This document shows positions 1 to 23,400 of a DNA stretch of 60,000 bases, in pieces. The notes beneath the pieces were generated by a model. It ran no database searches. It worked only from the letters and a program-made list of their open reading frames with translations, and was not told the DNA's origin. The stretch's first letter is position 1, and each line of letters starts with the position of its first letter. The stretch is from Phoronis australis (taxonomy: Eukaryota > Phoronida > Phoronidae), in NCBI GenBank assembly GCA_002633005.1, contig NMRA01000103.1:777612-837611 (forward strand), read 5' to 3'. Position numbers and translations under genes: made by a program.

Positions 1-118
1 CCATGACTGCTGCACCATCGCTGCCAAAGCCCACAAGTTTTCCTGCCAACTCCACGTCAATGTTGTCAAACAGCCTGATGAGAGCCCGTGTGATGGTGTC
101 TGCTATTCCGTCAACAAC
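1..118 (-). pseudogene. Exon of the hAT/ZNF862-like gene
   Basis: The 118 bp read open from the acceptor at 119-120 (aaatttcag before GTTGTTGAC) to the window edge, giving 39 codons that end in the family-typical GFGSDGAAVM. It continues in phase from the exon at 893-1029 across an intron of 774 bp. Confidence 0.6.
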
Positions 119-892
119 CTGAAATTTGCTGAGCATTGTAACATTTTAAATGTGACAGAGACTTTATAATGTGTTAGGCAGCGTTTTTTGTGTGTTTTCT
201 CTGTTCCAACTAAAAGCCGTATTTGTGAACGTTGTTGTTTTAAATAAAATAATCTTTCTATTAGAATAAGATTTATATTGAACACATCAAAGTGATATTC
301 ATAACTTACAGAACAGATCCATCCATTTCCGCAAGAGTAATTTTACTGCCGGAGAATCAGCCGTAACAATTATTAGAAAAATACTTTTGTAGAATGTAAA
401 TTTGTTCGTTTTGTAATTGTTATCTTACCGGCTCGCGTAATATGTCTACGACTGGTAAGAATTAGAAAAAGAATATAGAATCTTGGGAGAAAACCAAAAC
501 ATGTCTCATCTTGAAAAGAAATTCGGCCGAGACTCCTCATGAAAACCAAACACCGCATCAAATGCGATACACTAAAAGTTAACCAATAAGAATACGCCAC
601 AAAGAAATGTTTATAAACGTCATACACCATTGTTGACATAAAGCTTAGGTAACAGCTGAAAACTTCAACAAAGTCCGAGTACTCCTGTTACGTAAATAAT
701 GAAACAGAAGTACAATGAATTAAATTTTGTCTGCTAAAAAATCAAACACCAATCAAATTTTTTCTAGTATATTTTTGTTTACTTCCACAAACCAATGTCC
801 AAGAACTTGACAGTTGAATAGGAAAACGAGAAATCACTTTAGGGTTCAGTTTAAAAAATCATAACACTACTTATTCTTTTTTGTTACCTCCA

Positions 893-1029
893 TAATGTCT
901 AAGAACATTGCAATTTGTTCACCGACTTTCATATACTTCATATATAGAATTAGCTGCTTGGATACTGAGACGTCGATGTTTTCGTCTATCGACACACTGA
1001 ATAAGCCTGCTTGCCTCAGGTCGGATATA
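893..1029 (-). pseudogene. Exon of the hAT/ZNF862-like gene
   Basis: Open frame with a DLRQAGLFSVSIDENIDVS segment and donor GAG|gtaaca. The acceptor is not certain (a GAGAG run near 1030-1033). The SxDExxDVS block is typical of hAT-related domesticated transposases. Confidence 0.5.
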
Positions 1030-1589
1030 ATGTCGTCTCTCACAACAGAACATGTTAAAAATTTATCTTGTGCTCATGCATTTGTGCTAATCCATGTACT
1101 ATCCAGAGTATAAATGTACAGGTTCACTTACCGTTGTGATTTGCATTCTTAGTCACTTAATTACAAACGTATTTTTCAAGTAATACCTTTTGCTGCAACC
1201 ATCTCTTTCATGGTCCTTTCACTGCGATATCTGAAGCCGGACTTCTCCAGAATGACGGACAAGTAGGTACAACGAACATCTTCCAAGTGGTCAAGCAGTG
1301 GACTAAACTTAGTCTTATAGGGGATCTCTTGCTTCATCAGAAAATACATGTTCTTTAAATGCTTGCCTCTCCACTGTGATTGGTTGTTGCATAGCCTGCT
1401 CAATTCCCCTGTCCAACTCTCCCTGAAGGGCATTGCGCTCCATCTTCAGGGCAACCACGTGTGCTGCCGATAACTCGTGCTCACGCAACCTTGACTGTTG
1501 AAATGTGGTGCATGCAGTCTTGGTCTACACACCTTTCTTGTGCTGTCTGTACTTAACGCACAAATTGCAAGACATCCTTAGACGTTAAA

Positions 1590-4390
1590 AAGAAATAAAA
1601 AATGTTCGCACGCTCGATAGAGAGGTCTTGGGAGCGTCTTGTGATTAACAATCCATGTTTAATGTCGCTTGCTGATTGACGTTACGGGAACAGAATTTTA
1701 TTGACAAGAATCTTAAATGACTTGTAATTTTCCTAAGCAACATTCATGCATGAATGGATTCACCGGAGACAGCCCAAGAGTTATTGTCTCTGCGGTGAAG
1801 GATGTTACAGGTGTGCCTCCGATGATTTGCCAGCAGTCACTGGTACGGTGCGTAGCTATAGATGCTCTGCAGCTGGGTTTAAGTTCTTTTACTGGCCTAA
1901 CTATATCCCCAATTCCCGTACCGGGAAAAATTTCAAAAAGACGTTGACTTGTTTGCGTCAGATGTGATGTGCCACATCGGTGTTGGAAGTGCGCCATATG
2001 TTACGTTGATTTCCTTTATTGGATTTCAGAGGATGGTTCATAGATCGCAATGCAGGCATCCAGGGGAGGCTTGAATGTACTTCTGACTGTAGAGTCATCA
2101 AAGTTAAATAAGCTAAACTAAGTGGTGGCGTCCTTCAAGCTTTAAGTGGCTTGAGTAACTCTCTGTTCACCTAGAAAAAATTCTCGAGGTGTGACTTGTC
2201 AAATTACCAAAAAACATGGCAGTTTAATTGGATTAACAGATGAAAAAACTTTAAGCTTTCTAAACAACCCACATATGGGTCACATATGTTATTAAGTGTA
2301 GGACCAACTATCTACAAGTTACAAAAGACAGTAAAACGCATGTTTATCTTATTTACTGTGGCTCAGATGAAATTGATAGAGCTTGTACTATATTGCCTTT
2401 AACAATTGAACGCGGTATGGTTTACAGGCATATCAGTAGATAGACTAGAAGAATGTTACAAGGTACGCATCAGTGATCTAACCCAACACAAAAGTTAATG
2501 CAACAATGTTCACATTTACTTACTGTAAATTGTGCTGTCACTGTACAAAAGTCAACCATCAGGACATTTAGTGAATGCCAAGTAACACGCTCACACCCTA
2601 CACGACAATAATTTGCTGTATAGCCGTAATCTAAACAGGAAACGTTGCAAATTTACTGTCTAACACAAAGCGGAGCGCGCAAGATGAATCCACGGCACAA
2701 ATATGCAGACTATGTTTACAATGGGAGTTACATTAACTTTAAAAGTGAATCTTAATTAAAGTGGCTTTGTTAACACATCTGTACACCAGAGCTCTTGCTT
2801 TCTGAAGCCATACCTTGGTACTGACACAACCAATCTAGGACTGCGTCGGGATCACGTGCCCTTCAGTTCCACAACAGTACTGTCCAGTTTATAAATGTGA
2901 CTTGAATTCAATTTCTTGGCATGTCATACCTCTTGTACCCATGCAATCTGCTGAAAGCCGTGCGTTCTCTTCTGTTTCCATACTGTTGTTAACATTTATA
3001 CAGTTATGTACCTTGTTAATTTTTTCTTGTCTGGTTCTTGGGTGCGTCTGACCCGACATTCGTGAAAATATACACATCAAATTAGCACATAGTTGGGCCC
3101 ACATGCAAGGCCTGCGCATGTCTGGTACAATGTGTATCTGACCGCCTGCAATTATATTATAGCACATAGTTGACTCCTATTCTTACAAAAAAACCCAGTA
3201 TTGGTTTTTAAAAAGCCTCTAGCACACAGCATTGTCATTCTTGATAACATCCAGATATGACAACTGGATACATGAGGTTAGTTCATAGTCATCACTCTAC
3301 AGAGTTGATGAAGTTGATGAGTCTGTTATCCGATGTTCTTGCGCCGTGTGAGTATTTTCATGAGATCGGACATACCACATACCCCATTTCTTTAACTGAG
3401 TCTAATATTCTTAGAAATACAATGACATTGAAAAGTGGACACTTTATGTCAGTGGCAGCAGCAAGTCCCACATTTAAACTGGTTAAAAACATCGAACTCA
3501 TTCTTTAAAAGAATTAGAAATCTGTTTAACTATTAACAATTAATTACTTAAATTAACGAGAGCAATTCATGACTGAAGTGCACGACCTCTGTTTTTTATA
3601 GAAACGGTGTGACAAATCGATTGTTGTTTACTTCGAATGGGATTTTTGTTTTAAATTCTTATATTTACTGTGGTGTTGAACACGTCTCTGGTCTCGTTGA
3701 GTTTCTGAAGATGGATGTTGGAACAGTGGATGTCAGATCAGTGGATGTGTTTGTTGAGTTGTCTGCGGAGTCAAATAACTGAGAGCCCGGTGTTAGAGCA
3801 GGAGTCTGATTAAAGAGACTATTACGCCTGTAAAGCTTGAAGTTAAAGCAGGTGATATGCTGAGCTTAGCAGACTTGTTCACCAGAGATCTTGATAGGCT
3901 AAGAACTGTGCAAGTGTTACACTGCTCATCCATGTCAGCTGTGATGTAATTGTTCAGGTTTTGAATATTTCTGTGCCTGGTCAATTGCACTGTATTATAA
4001 GGGTGAATCTCTGTAGTCTATCACACAATGCATACACTGGTGTCTTCTTACCACCTGTCTTGGCTTTTTGACAGATGGTTTTCATGACGTGGCCATGAGT
4101 GTGAACACCCAGTGACTGAGCCTTATATGCAAATATAGTATTAAATTCCAACTGTAGGTCATATTGTATACTAAATATGTGAAGAGCTACCGTGTTTGAG
4201 GGGCTTCTTAACCATGATGTGCAACCAGCACTGTAAAAATATTCTTGGGCAAACGAACTAGGTGTTAAAATATTCTTAAGAAATTGTTCATGAATTGATT
4301 ACGAGGCACGTCTGAAGAAATGAAGAACTGGTGTTGCCAAAAAAATTTACGCAAAATCCAAAATGGTAGTTTTCCCCTTTTGAGTAATGC
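1590..4390. other. No confident gene; unassigned AT-rich sequence
   Basis: Short open frames occur on both strands here (for example around 1713-1997 and 3257-3508), but none shows a recognisable domain or paired splice sites. The missing first coding exon of MASTL, or its promoter, could lie here or in 5330-6929. Nothing identifies it. Confidence 0.4.
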
Positions 4391-4399
4391 CGCTGGTGT

Positions 4400-5330
4400 C
4401 GTCAGTCATGTGCACTTTACCATCATTCAGGGTGATGCCTGGAAAGAGTTCTTCATTCTTATTGTACTCTTCACAGCTCTGTTGCTGTGACCATCGTGAA
4501 TTTGTTAGTATCTTGAAAACTGGTTCTCCCGGTGACCTTTAGCTTAACAGAAAGAGAAAATGACATGGAACCAGGTCAAGTGAGTAGAAAGATTGCTCAA
4601 GCTTGGTAGTGTTCCTCTAGCCAGAAACTGTCTGATGGTCATGGCATTGGGAGTTGGGATGTTGATGTGATGAAGCAGTTTCTAGCTGGTATACAACTGG
4701 TGTAACTTCTTCTAATGCATTGAATTGAAACGATGTGACTGGAGAGGTGTCCTGTTTGACTGAATTTTCTGTTGGCATGGACTCACAGTGTATGAAACCT
4801 CTTGCACAAAAGATCACTATCAACTTAAACTTGATACTATCATGGCCTCTGTGACATTGATTTCTTTCACTAGGACTTGGGTGTCTGGAGAGTGCTCCAA
4901 GTTGACAAATTTGTCACTGAGGATAAATCTCTCAAACCAGTCTGGTTCAGTTGTGAAGACAGTAGAGAATGTCCTGGCAACCTTGCATAAGCTGTGCTCA
5001 CTGGTCAGCTATAGCAACACAAGTATACACCTCTGGTCATCATTTGTCAACTTCAGTAGCATCTTCGATAATCTTCCTAATGTACCAAGTCATGGTTTTC
5101 TTTTCCGTGATTATTGAAACTGAGCTGTGCCTCACTGACTTGATTGCCGTCCTTTTTGCTCTGTGAGAATCTTCTGGTCATGGGCGGGTGAGGGGGGGAG
5201 AGGTCATCTTCCGCATTCCTGCATTCATCTTTGAACCTTTCGCACCACTTGAAAACCAGTGAAATGGTATCCAATATTTCCAAGCCACTCTTGATACAAA
5301 ATATTTGACTGCTTTGTTCCACCTGCTAGA
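4400..5330 (-). mobile_element. Dead mariner-type transposase (SETMAR/GVQW3-like)
   Basis: Minus-strand fragments in several frames follow a mariner transposase in order. An N-terminal FCIKSGLEILDT ... VFKWCERFKDECRNAEDD block (helix-turn-helix region, start near 5322) comes first. Next is a middle VIFCARGFIHCESMPTENSVKQ-like block (about 4825-4750). Last is HHINIPTPNAMTIRQFLARG followed by a LSTHLTWFHVIFSF tail (about 4690-4550), matching the family's HHDNAP...PYSPDLAPCDFFLF block. The catalytic Asp expected in HHDNAP reads Ile here. Stops and frame changes separate the blocks, so it cannot be active. Terminal inverted repeats were not located. Confidence 0.75.
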
Positions 5331-6929
5331 TAAGCTGAAATGGAAGACCCATTGATTCAATCGCACAGTAGAAGTTCTATGAGGTTGCAGCTCCGCGGAT
5401 GTTACATCCGACGTGGTGTATCCTCAGGTCGTAGTTTACACATCACTTTTAGTTCTGCTACTTTTCCGACCTGCCTCGTAGTTAAAATTTATCGTTTAGT
5501 TTATACACTGAAACAAACCATTGTCTTGACAACTTCATGTTCCAGTTAATAGAGATAGAAGTTGCTGTGTGAAATGTTAGAGATGAGATTCATGTGTTCG
5601 AATTCTTGGGGATAAAACACTTGACAATAATTATGAATTACTGAGGACAGCGACGACCTCTGAGGTGGTGTTTGGGCAATGTGAATTATATTGTCACGAG
5701 TAACAACTATTGGATGATGGGACTTATTTCATAATATAACACTTGAAACGCTTTGTCACTTTTATTTTCTTCCTGTGTTTGCAAACTTCAAGAACCCAGT
5801 TTCAAGATCTTCATTTGGAGTATGTGAATAGTAAATTCTTGCTAACTTCTTGCTTAATTAAGAATTCTTTCATCAATTCAAATTTTCTATGCCTATTGTG
5901 TATCTCTAATAGTTTGCACACCTGTACAGCTGGTGTTTACCTTAGATCTTCCTCATCCTACAAGTCCATCAAGCTTTCTGTCAGTTCGTTAACAGATGAT
6001 ACATAGAAATGTATCCTGTAGTTTCAAAAAACGATTTCACTTTTCTGTACATTCTTCACTACTCGAGTGAGAATGAGGACCTGGTGTGAAGTCAGAAGAG
6101 CGGTTTACTAGTTTCAGCCACATTTGTGGGAAAAATCCCATCTGGGTTAATTCTTGCTTGAAGATGTAGAATAGCCAGACTCTTGAAAAATTGGACTGCC
6201 TTTGTTGACAGGGAACCGACTGAGTGTGCATCTCTTGTTTTATAGATTACTAGAAACTGTAGCATTTGAAACCTTAGCATAACGATGATTTTATTATGCT
6301 CATACAGTGTTAGTTTACCCAAAATGCTTCAGCGGTACAAAGCTTAGATTGCTGTCTTCTTTTTCGATATTGTAAATTAATATCTTGCAAAGGGCTCAAA
6401 ATTGTTGTTTGTATATTGTAATTGTTGTGTATCGAATGTACGGTAGGGTAAAAATTCTCCAGTTTGGGACGGAAAATTTTATTTTGGTCACGGTGAGAGC
6501 TTATGCCAAATTTTAGAACTGGACAATAATAGCCATCTGAAATTCAAGAATTGAGATCAATGCCAAAGGATTGTTCACCTAGATATACATTATGGGGACG
6601 TATGACGTCTCAGCGGCTGTTCTCTAAATTGCCCATATCCCAAACTTCTGAAACAAGAAAGTCCGGCATTTGGCTTGAAATTTGTTGCAACAAATTTTAG
6701 TGACTTTAACTGGAGAATTTTTGCATATTTGTATGCATCAGTGACTCTCAGATGTGTTTTTTGATAATTCTTGTGCTTCACAAGATTTTGCTGACAGTTG
6801 CCCGTGTGCTCCATTGTTCTCAGTACTGGAGACTTTGTGACAACAAAAACAGTCTGAAATTCATCTGATGCATTAGTGATCAGCGTAGGTTTTGAGCCCT
6901 TTTTGCAAGTCCTGCTAAATCTTTTACAG
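5331..6929. other. Upstream region of MASTL; first coding exon not identified
   Basis: The first recognised MASTL exon (6930) enters in phase 0 with the conserved APSIEDF block, so an upstream exon with the start codon and a phase-0 donor must exist. Candidate ATGs in this stretch (for example 5340) lack a convincing donor in phase. No promoter motif is called. Confidence 0.4.
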
Positions 6930-19241
<12,312 letters not shown>

Positions 19242-20930
19242 TAGCAGCAAATTCTATAGATTTCAATTAACTAGTCACATGACTCTGGATACTCCTGCTG
19301 CCACCTGGTGTTTCATCGAGGTGTTTGGACACTACAGTGGGTGGCATGGATGCACTCATTTGGTTTTGTAAAAAATTGGTGCTCTTTGGGGACATATTTC
19401 ATCTAGTTTGTACAGAAGTGAAGTTTGCCTTTGTATATGAGAGGGCAATGGTGGTTATTGGTTTTATGTGGTCTAGTGTATATGATGTAAGAAAACTTTC
19501 TAGTTTGAAGTGTTGGGCACAGCCCTGTGAAGCCAACGATCAAGATTTCGTGTTCACATGGGAAGTTCATGACATGTGCAATATTCTAGTTCTGTGTGAG
19601 ACAAATTTGGTTGTCATGGATACTGATTCCTTGTAGAAAATAAGATTGTTCTTGATTACATCTTCAGGTTTGTTGGCGTTCTCTTAAAATCTATTGTAAA
19701 TTCTGTAATGAATGGATATAGAGACATTTCTCCCTCAATTCACCATCCTGGCTTTGCCATCCAATCACCTTCAGTAGGGCCATTTTGCTAGTGTACACTA
19801 CAAAAAGTTGAGAACTTTGAGCGAAAACATTGCAAGGTCTTGCAGGATCAGTACTGTTGTCCCACATAATCCTGCCGAGCTAGAGTGTTGTGTTATTTCC
19901 CAAAGCCACGTTTTGATAAATACTGGCCTCTTTTGTGGATTCTACAACTTACACGGTAGGTTTCCTTCTGTCTAATTTTCCACTTGTGGTTATGTTGAAT
20001 TTGCTTCAATGTGTTATAATACTCAGACTAGCGCAGTATGGCACAGTGTCTTCAATGCACCGATAGCTGTAATCATGACGGGATAATGTAATGGTGTTTG
20101 GGTTGATGGTCTCGCTCACTCACGAACTGTTGAGAAGGTCTCATTAGTGTTCCTTTGTCACGAGCACAATTCTTTACTGACAAACTCCAGATTTGGGCAC
20201 CACAATCATTTTCTTATGAATAGCATTTGTTTCCAGTAAACTGCTGCTGGAACTAAGTTACAGTGGAAAGACAGGTTTGATTTATTGCAGCGAGGGCGTA
20301 CTTGGTCATACTGCCTGTCAGAGTGTAGAGTACTGTGCTTCAGGACAAATTATAGCTTTTTTGAATAAAACTGTGGTGTGTGGGATAGGTTTGGCGAGAA
20401 TGTCCATGATATTCTTAAACGAGGTGATGCAAAGTTCACATTTGATACCTGTTAGTACAAATCTGTTCTACTCTGTTTCCATGTAATTGTGCTGTTCTGT
20501 GAAAAGATTCGTTTATTACATGTGGGATTTAGAAGACTGTTATCATGCAACGAGGAAGCAAACACTGCGCAAGTTCGTACGGAAATTCCCTTTCTAGGGT
20601 GTTAGATCACTCTGTGAGGATTTTTCCGTAAACTGGCCTCGGTGTCCAAGATTTATTTGTATAAACTATGGTCTGACGTTGATGGGAGTAATGAAATAAT
20701 CATATCAAGGTTGAGGTTTTGTAAGACGTTTTACATGGTGCTGTGTATTTTACTAAGAATGCCATATTTTACTATAATATTTATCTGGATTGGGGTGGGT
20801 GTATTATTGTAATGAAATGAATTAGAATCCTGGAAGATGTTAATAGAACACAGGATTACATCGGTTTTCCTATCTGGTACAATTGGTTTTTTGTTCTGTT
20901 AATGTTGAATAAAGGATACGTTGTTTCTAA
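19242..20930 (+). other. MASTL: MASTL 3' untranslated region (inferred)
   Basis: No coding features. AATAAA occurs at 20364-20369 and again at 20908-20913 in GTTGAATAAAGG; the second is the likelier main polyadenylation signal, giving a 3' UTR of about 1.7 kb. The extent is inferred from sequence only. Confidence 0.5.
20908..20913 (+). terminator. Polyadenylation signal AATAAA, MASTL
   Basis: Canonical hexamer in GTTGAATAAAGGATACG downstream of the MASTL stop. Confidence 0.5.
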
Positions 20931-21467
20931 TGAATTAACTTTTTCATTTTTTGTTGTATAATTTCATTGTACATGGTTTTGCTGGTACCCAACGGTTGAT
21001 GCATGTAAGTGAAATCAAGGAAAGGATCGGTGATTATGCTTTGACTTTCTCTGGAACTAAATGTGCTTCGTCTTCTTTGACGAGTTGAAGGTGAAGTATA
21101 GAATGGCAGATTTACTGGGAAAACTGAACTGTGGAATCGATTTATTTCTACTAACAGTATTGTTGTCTCCTCTAAAAGCTTATTCAGGTAAGTAGCCATG
21201 TTCTGATTTAGTGGCGACTATGAAATAAGCTGTTGATGTATGGAGAAAGAATGTTCGATAAATGCTTAGTGACATCTGAAGTTCACCAGTGACTTGGATA
21301 GCTTTGATCTCAAATTCTTTTCGTTCGTCACTGGGGTGAGACAAAATTTTTTAGTGGTGTCACACTGCCTAAGTATTGTTGGGTGTTAGCTGCCGAAAGC
21401 TTACCATAAATCATAAATATACAAATGGAGATTGCCTGTTGTATGTATAGCAGAACGACCATTTTAT

Positions 21468-22645
21468 TATGCACCCAAATATTTGTACGTGGACACATTA
21501 TGGCGTCATCTTCGTCCATTCATCGTCCTCTGCTCTATCTCCAAACTCGTTTGGCGTATGCTCATACTTTCGGACAGACCTGACTACTGGTGTGCCCCCT
21601 AGTTGCAATTTTAGTTTTCACGTTAACTTCTGTGTCTTCAAAAGTCCTCAATGTATTTTTATAAAATTTGGCTATTAGGCATCTATTAGTAAGATGACGC
21701 TATCCTTCTGTTTTCAGTTGGATTTGATGTAGTTTGCGCCACCTAGTGGCCATTTTTACTATTTTCGAGTCTCGTGTTGTGACATCCACCAAACCGCTCC
21801 GAGGATGATTGTGAAAATTGGCGTGTATGTTCTTATGAAGAGGATGACTCCTGATGATTTTCCGACTAATTTAACCACTTTGGCACCTCCTAGTTGTAAT
21901 TTTGTTTTTTTTTGCGCTCATGGTTGTATCTCCTAAACTGTTTGCAGGATCTTTACAAATTTCAATAAGTGTATTTGTATGATGGTGGCAACAGACGACG
22001 ACTTTCGGGCGAATTTGACCACCTGTGTGCTCCCTATTGGCAATTTTATTTTTTTATGTTTACCTCAAACGGATTTACATAGAATTTGTTATATAAGAAT
22101 CTATTGGCAAGATGATGCCATTTTCGGATGGAATTGAGGTATTGCACTACCAAGTGGTCATTTTTGCTGTTTTCGAGTTTGGCATCGACCCCTCTGTCAA
22201 ACAAACCATTTTAAGGATGATGGTGACTGACTACTGTAGTGCCTCCTAGTGGTAGTTTTGTTTTGCGCACATAACTATCTCCTAAGCCCACTGCAGGATT
22301 TTTATTAAATTTACTACGTGTATTTATATGTGAAAAACAACAGACGATGACTTTCAGGTGTCTCCAACGAACGCTCTGCCCCCTAGCGGCAATTTTATTT
22401 TTTTCCGTTTTCCTTTGTATCTCTAATCCCTTTGAGATTTTTTAAATGAAATTTTGTAAATAGCTAGCTTTCTATTAAAGAAGCGATGGCATGTTCCTGT
22501 TTTTGGATGGATTGGACGTTTTTGCCCCATTTAGTGGCCATTTTATGACACAAATAAATTACCACAGAAGCACCCTGTTTACGGTGCACTTGTGGGCGCA
22601 CTTCGACGCTCTGCGTTGCTCTTGTTGTGTGGAACTGAGTGTTGT
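21468..22645 (-). repeat. Dispersed repeat with CTCF-core-like motifs, copy 1 (inverted)
   Basis: Same family as 51535-52800 but in the opposite orientation. One end carries GCACCCAAATATTTGTACGTGGAC (21472, broken hairpin). The other carries, reversed, CAAGAGCAACGCAGAGCGTC (about 22630), matching CAAGAGCAATGCGAAGCATT at 51540. Inside, motifs such as GTGCCCCCTAGTTGC (21590), GCGCCACCTAGTGGCC (21739), GCACCTCCTAGTTG (21885), GTGCTCCCTATTGGC (22028), GTGCCTCCTAGTGGT (22240), CTGCCCCCTAGCGGC (22377) and GCCCCATTTAGTGGCC (22525) recur, mostly 136-149 bp apart. No open frame. It lies in the intergenic gap between the two convergent genes. Confidence 0.8.
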
Positions 22646-23101
22646 GGTCGTGGCAAGCCAGTGGGCTAAAAATCTCTTAACTTTGAAACCGTCTGGTCCA
22701 TTTTGATGTAATAGCACTAAATTGCTTACATTTTTCCTATTCTTTTCAATGATATCACTTTTGGAATAATTTTAAATTAAAATGAAAATCCTCTCATCTC
22801 AATTTAAGTATTCCGCTATGCATATTTTTGTTTTATTTGTAGGTATTTTGCGTTTAATATACTAAGGTCTCTCATCTGCCTACGATTCCACAACCATATC
22901 TCTAAATTTCAACTTCGATCTCCAAAACTCCAGTCCCATACCCGCAAACACAGATCCTGCAGAACAAATGGACTAATGCTGGCAATATTCTATACCTAGT
23001 GGCCAAACCCCAGGTCCAACATCAGGGCTGTGGCTATGGCATTGTTTCCATACCCTAACTAAGCACTGAAAATCTTAAAAATCACAGATGGTTGAAAATA
23101 A

Positions 23102-23107
23102 TTTATT
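23102..23107 (-). terminator. Polyadenylation signal of MALRD1-like gene
   Basis: TTTATT on the plus strand is AATAAA on the minus strand, about 230 bp past the stop codon. It is inferred to end the 3' UTR (about 23085-23334). Confidence 0.5.
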
Positions 23108-23334
23108 TCATAGTTGACAATCATAAAACATTGATATGTAAATAAGCAGTATAACAATAATGCAGTCTCTGAACACATGGAACATGTAAATACATCCGAG
23201 ATGTATTATGCTTTGAGCAACATACAAAAATAGAAATTGAACAATTTGCAGTACATAATAAGTGTATGATAATACTTGTTAAATTTAAAGTATGCTTGTA
23301 ACCAAGTCTAGTTCTTCATTATGCTGTTTCTTCA

Positions 23335-23400
23335 TTATGCGTTCAAACTACCGTACAAGGGGTTGTCAATACCACCCGCGTCGTCTCCAAGCGTATTGCC
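23335..23400 (-). CDS. MALRD1: MALRD1-like last exon: end of cytoplasmic tail
   Basis: Acceptor catttcag, phase 0, TAA stop at 23335-23337. Encodes [25 protein letters not shown] is an NPxY-type motif of the kind that binds PTB adaptors and clathrin machinery. Confidence 0.85.
   Translation of the reverse strand, partial: GNTLGDDAGGIDNPLYGSLNA

Larger units (their letters stand above)
1..1585 (-). pseudogene. Decayed hAT/ZNF862-like transposase-derived gene, 3' part off window
   Basis: On the minus strand, several stretches read like one protein of the hAT-related, TTF/BED zinc-finger ZNF862-like family. From 5' to 3': a Cys-x2-Cys zinc-finger start (MSCNLCVKYRQHKK, about 1585-1534), a LREHELSAAH segment (about 1500-1440), QEIPYKTKFSPLLDHLED (about 1350-1285), RSERTMKEMVAAK, then an exon at 893-1029 (LFSVSIDENIDVSVSKQL) ending GAG|gtaaca, then an exon at 1-118 entered after ttttcag (VVDGIADTI ... 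LVGFGSDGAAVM). The last two join in phase 0. A TAG lies in frame at 1525-1527 and the frame shifts near 1335-1365, so this copy looks dead, unless those breaks hide unrecognised introns. Family assignment is from memory of conserved motifs (SIDE.TDVS and GFGSDGAAVM types). Confidence 0.6.

Noticed and set aside
1713-1997. Overlapping frames on both strands near 1.7-2.0 kb
   Set aside because: Neither translation shows a conserved motif or splice context.
21100-21185. Plus-strand signal-peptide-like start (MADLLGKLNCGIDLFLLTVL) with a gtaag donor
   Set aside because: No downstream exon in phase was found before the repeat; chance hydrophobicity is likely.
20927-21199. 90-codon minus-strand frame downstream of MASTL
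   Set aside because: No recognised domain, no splice partners, and it overlaps the inferred end of the MASTL 3' UTR.
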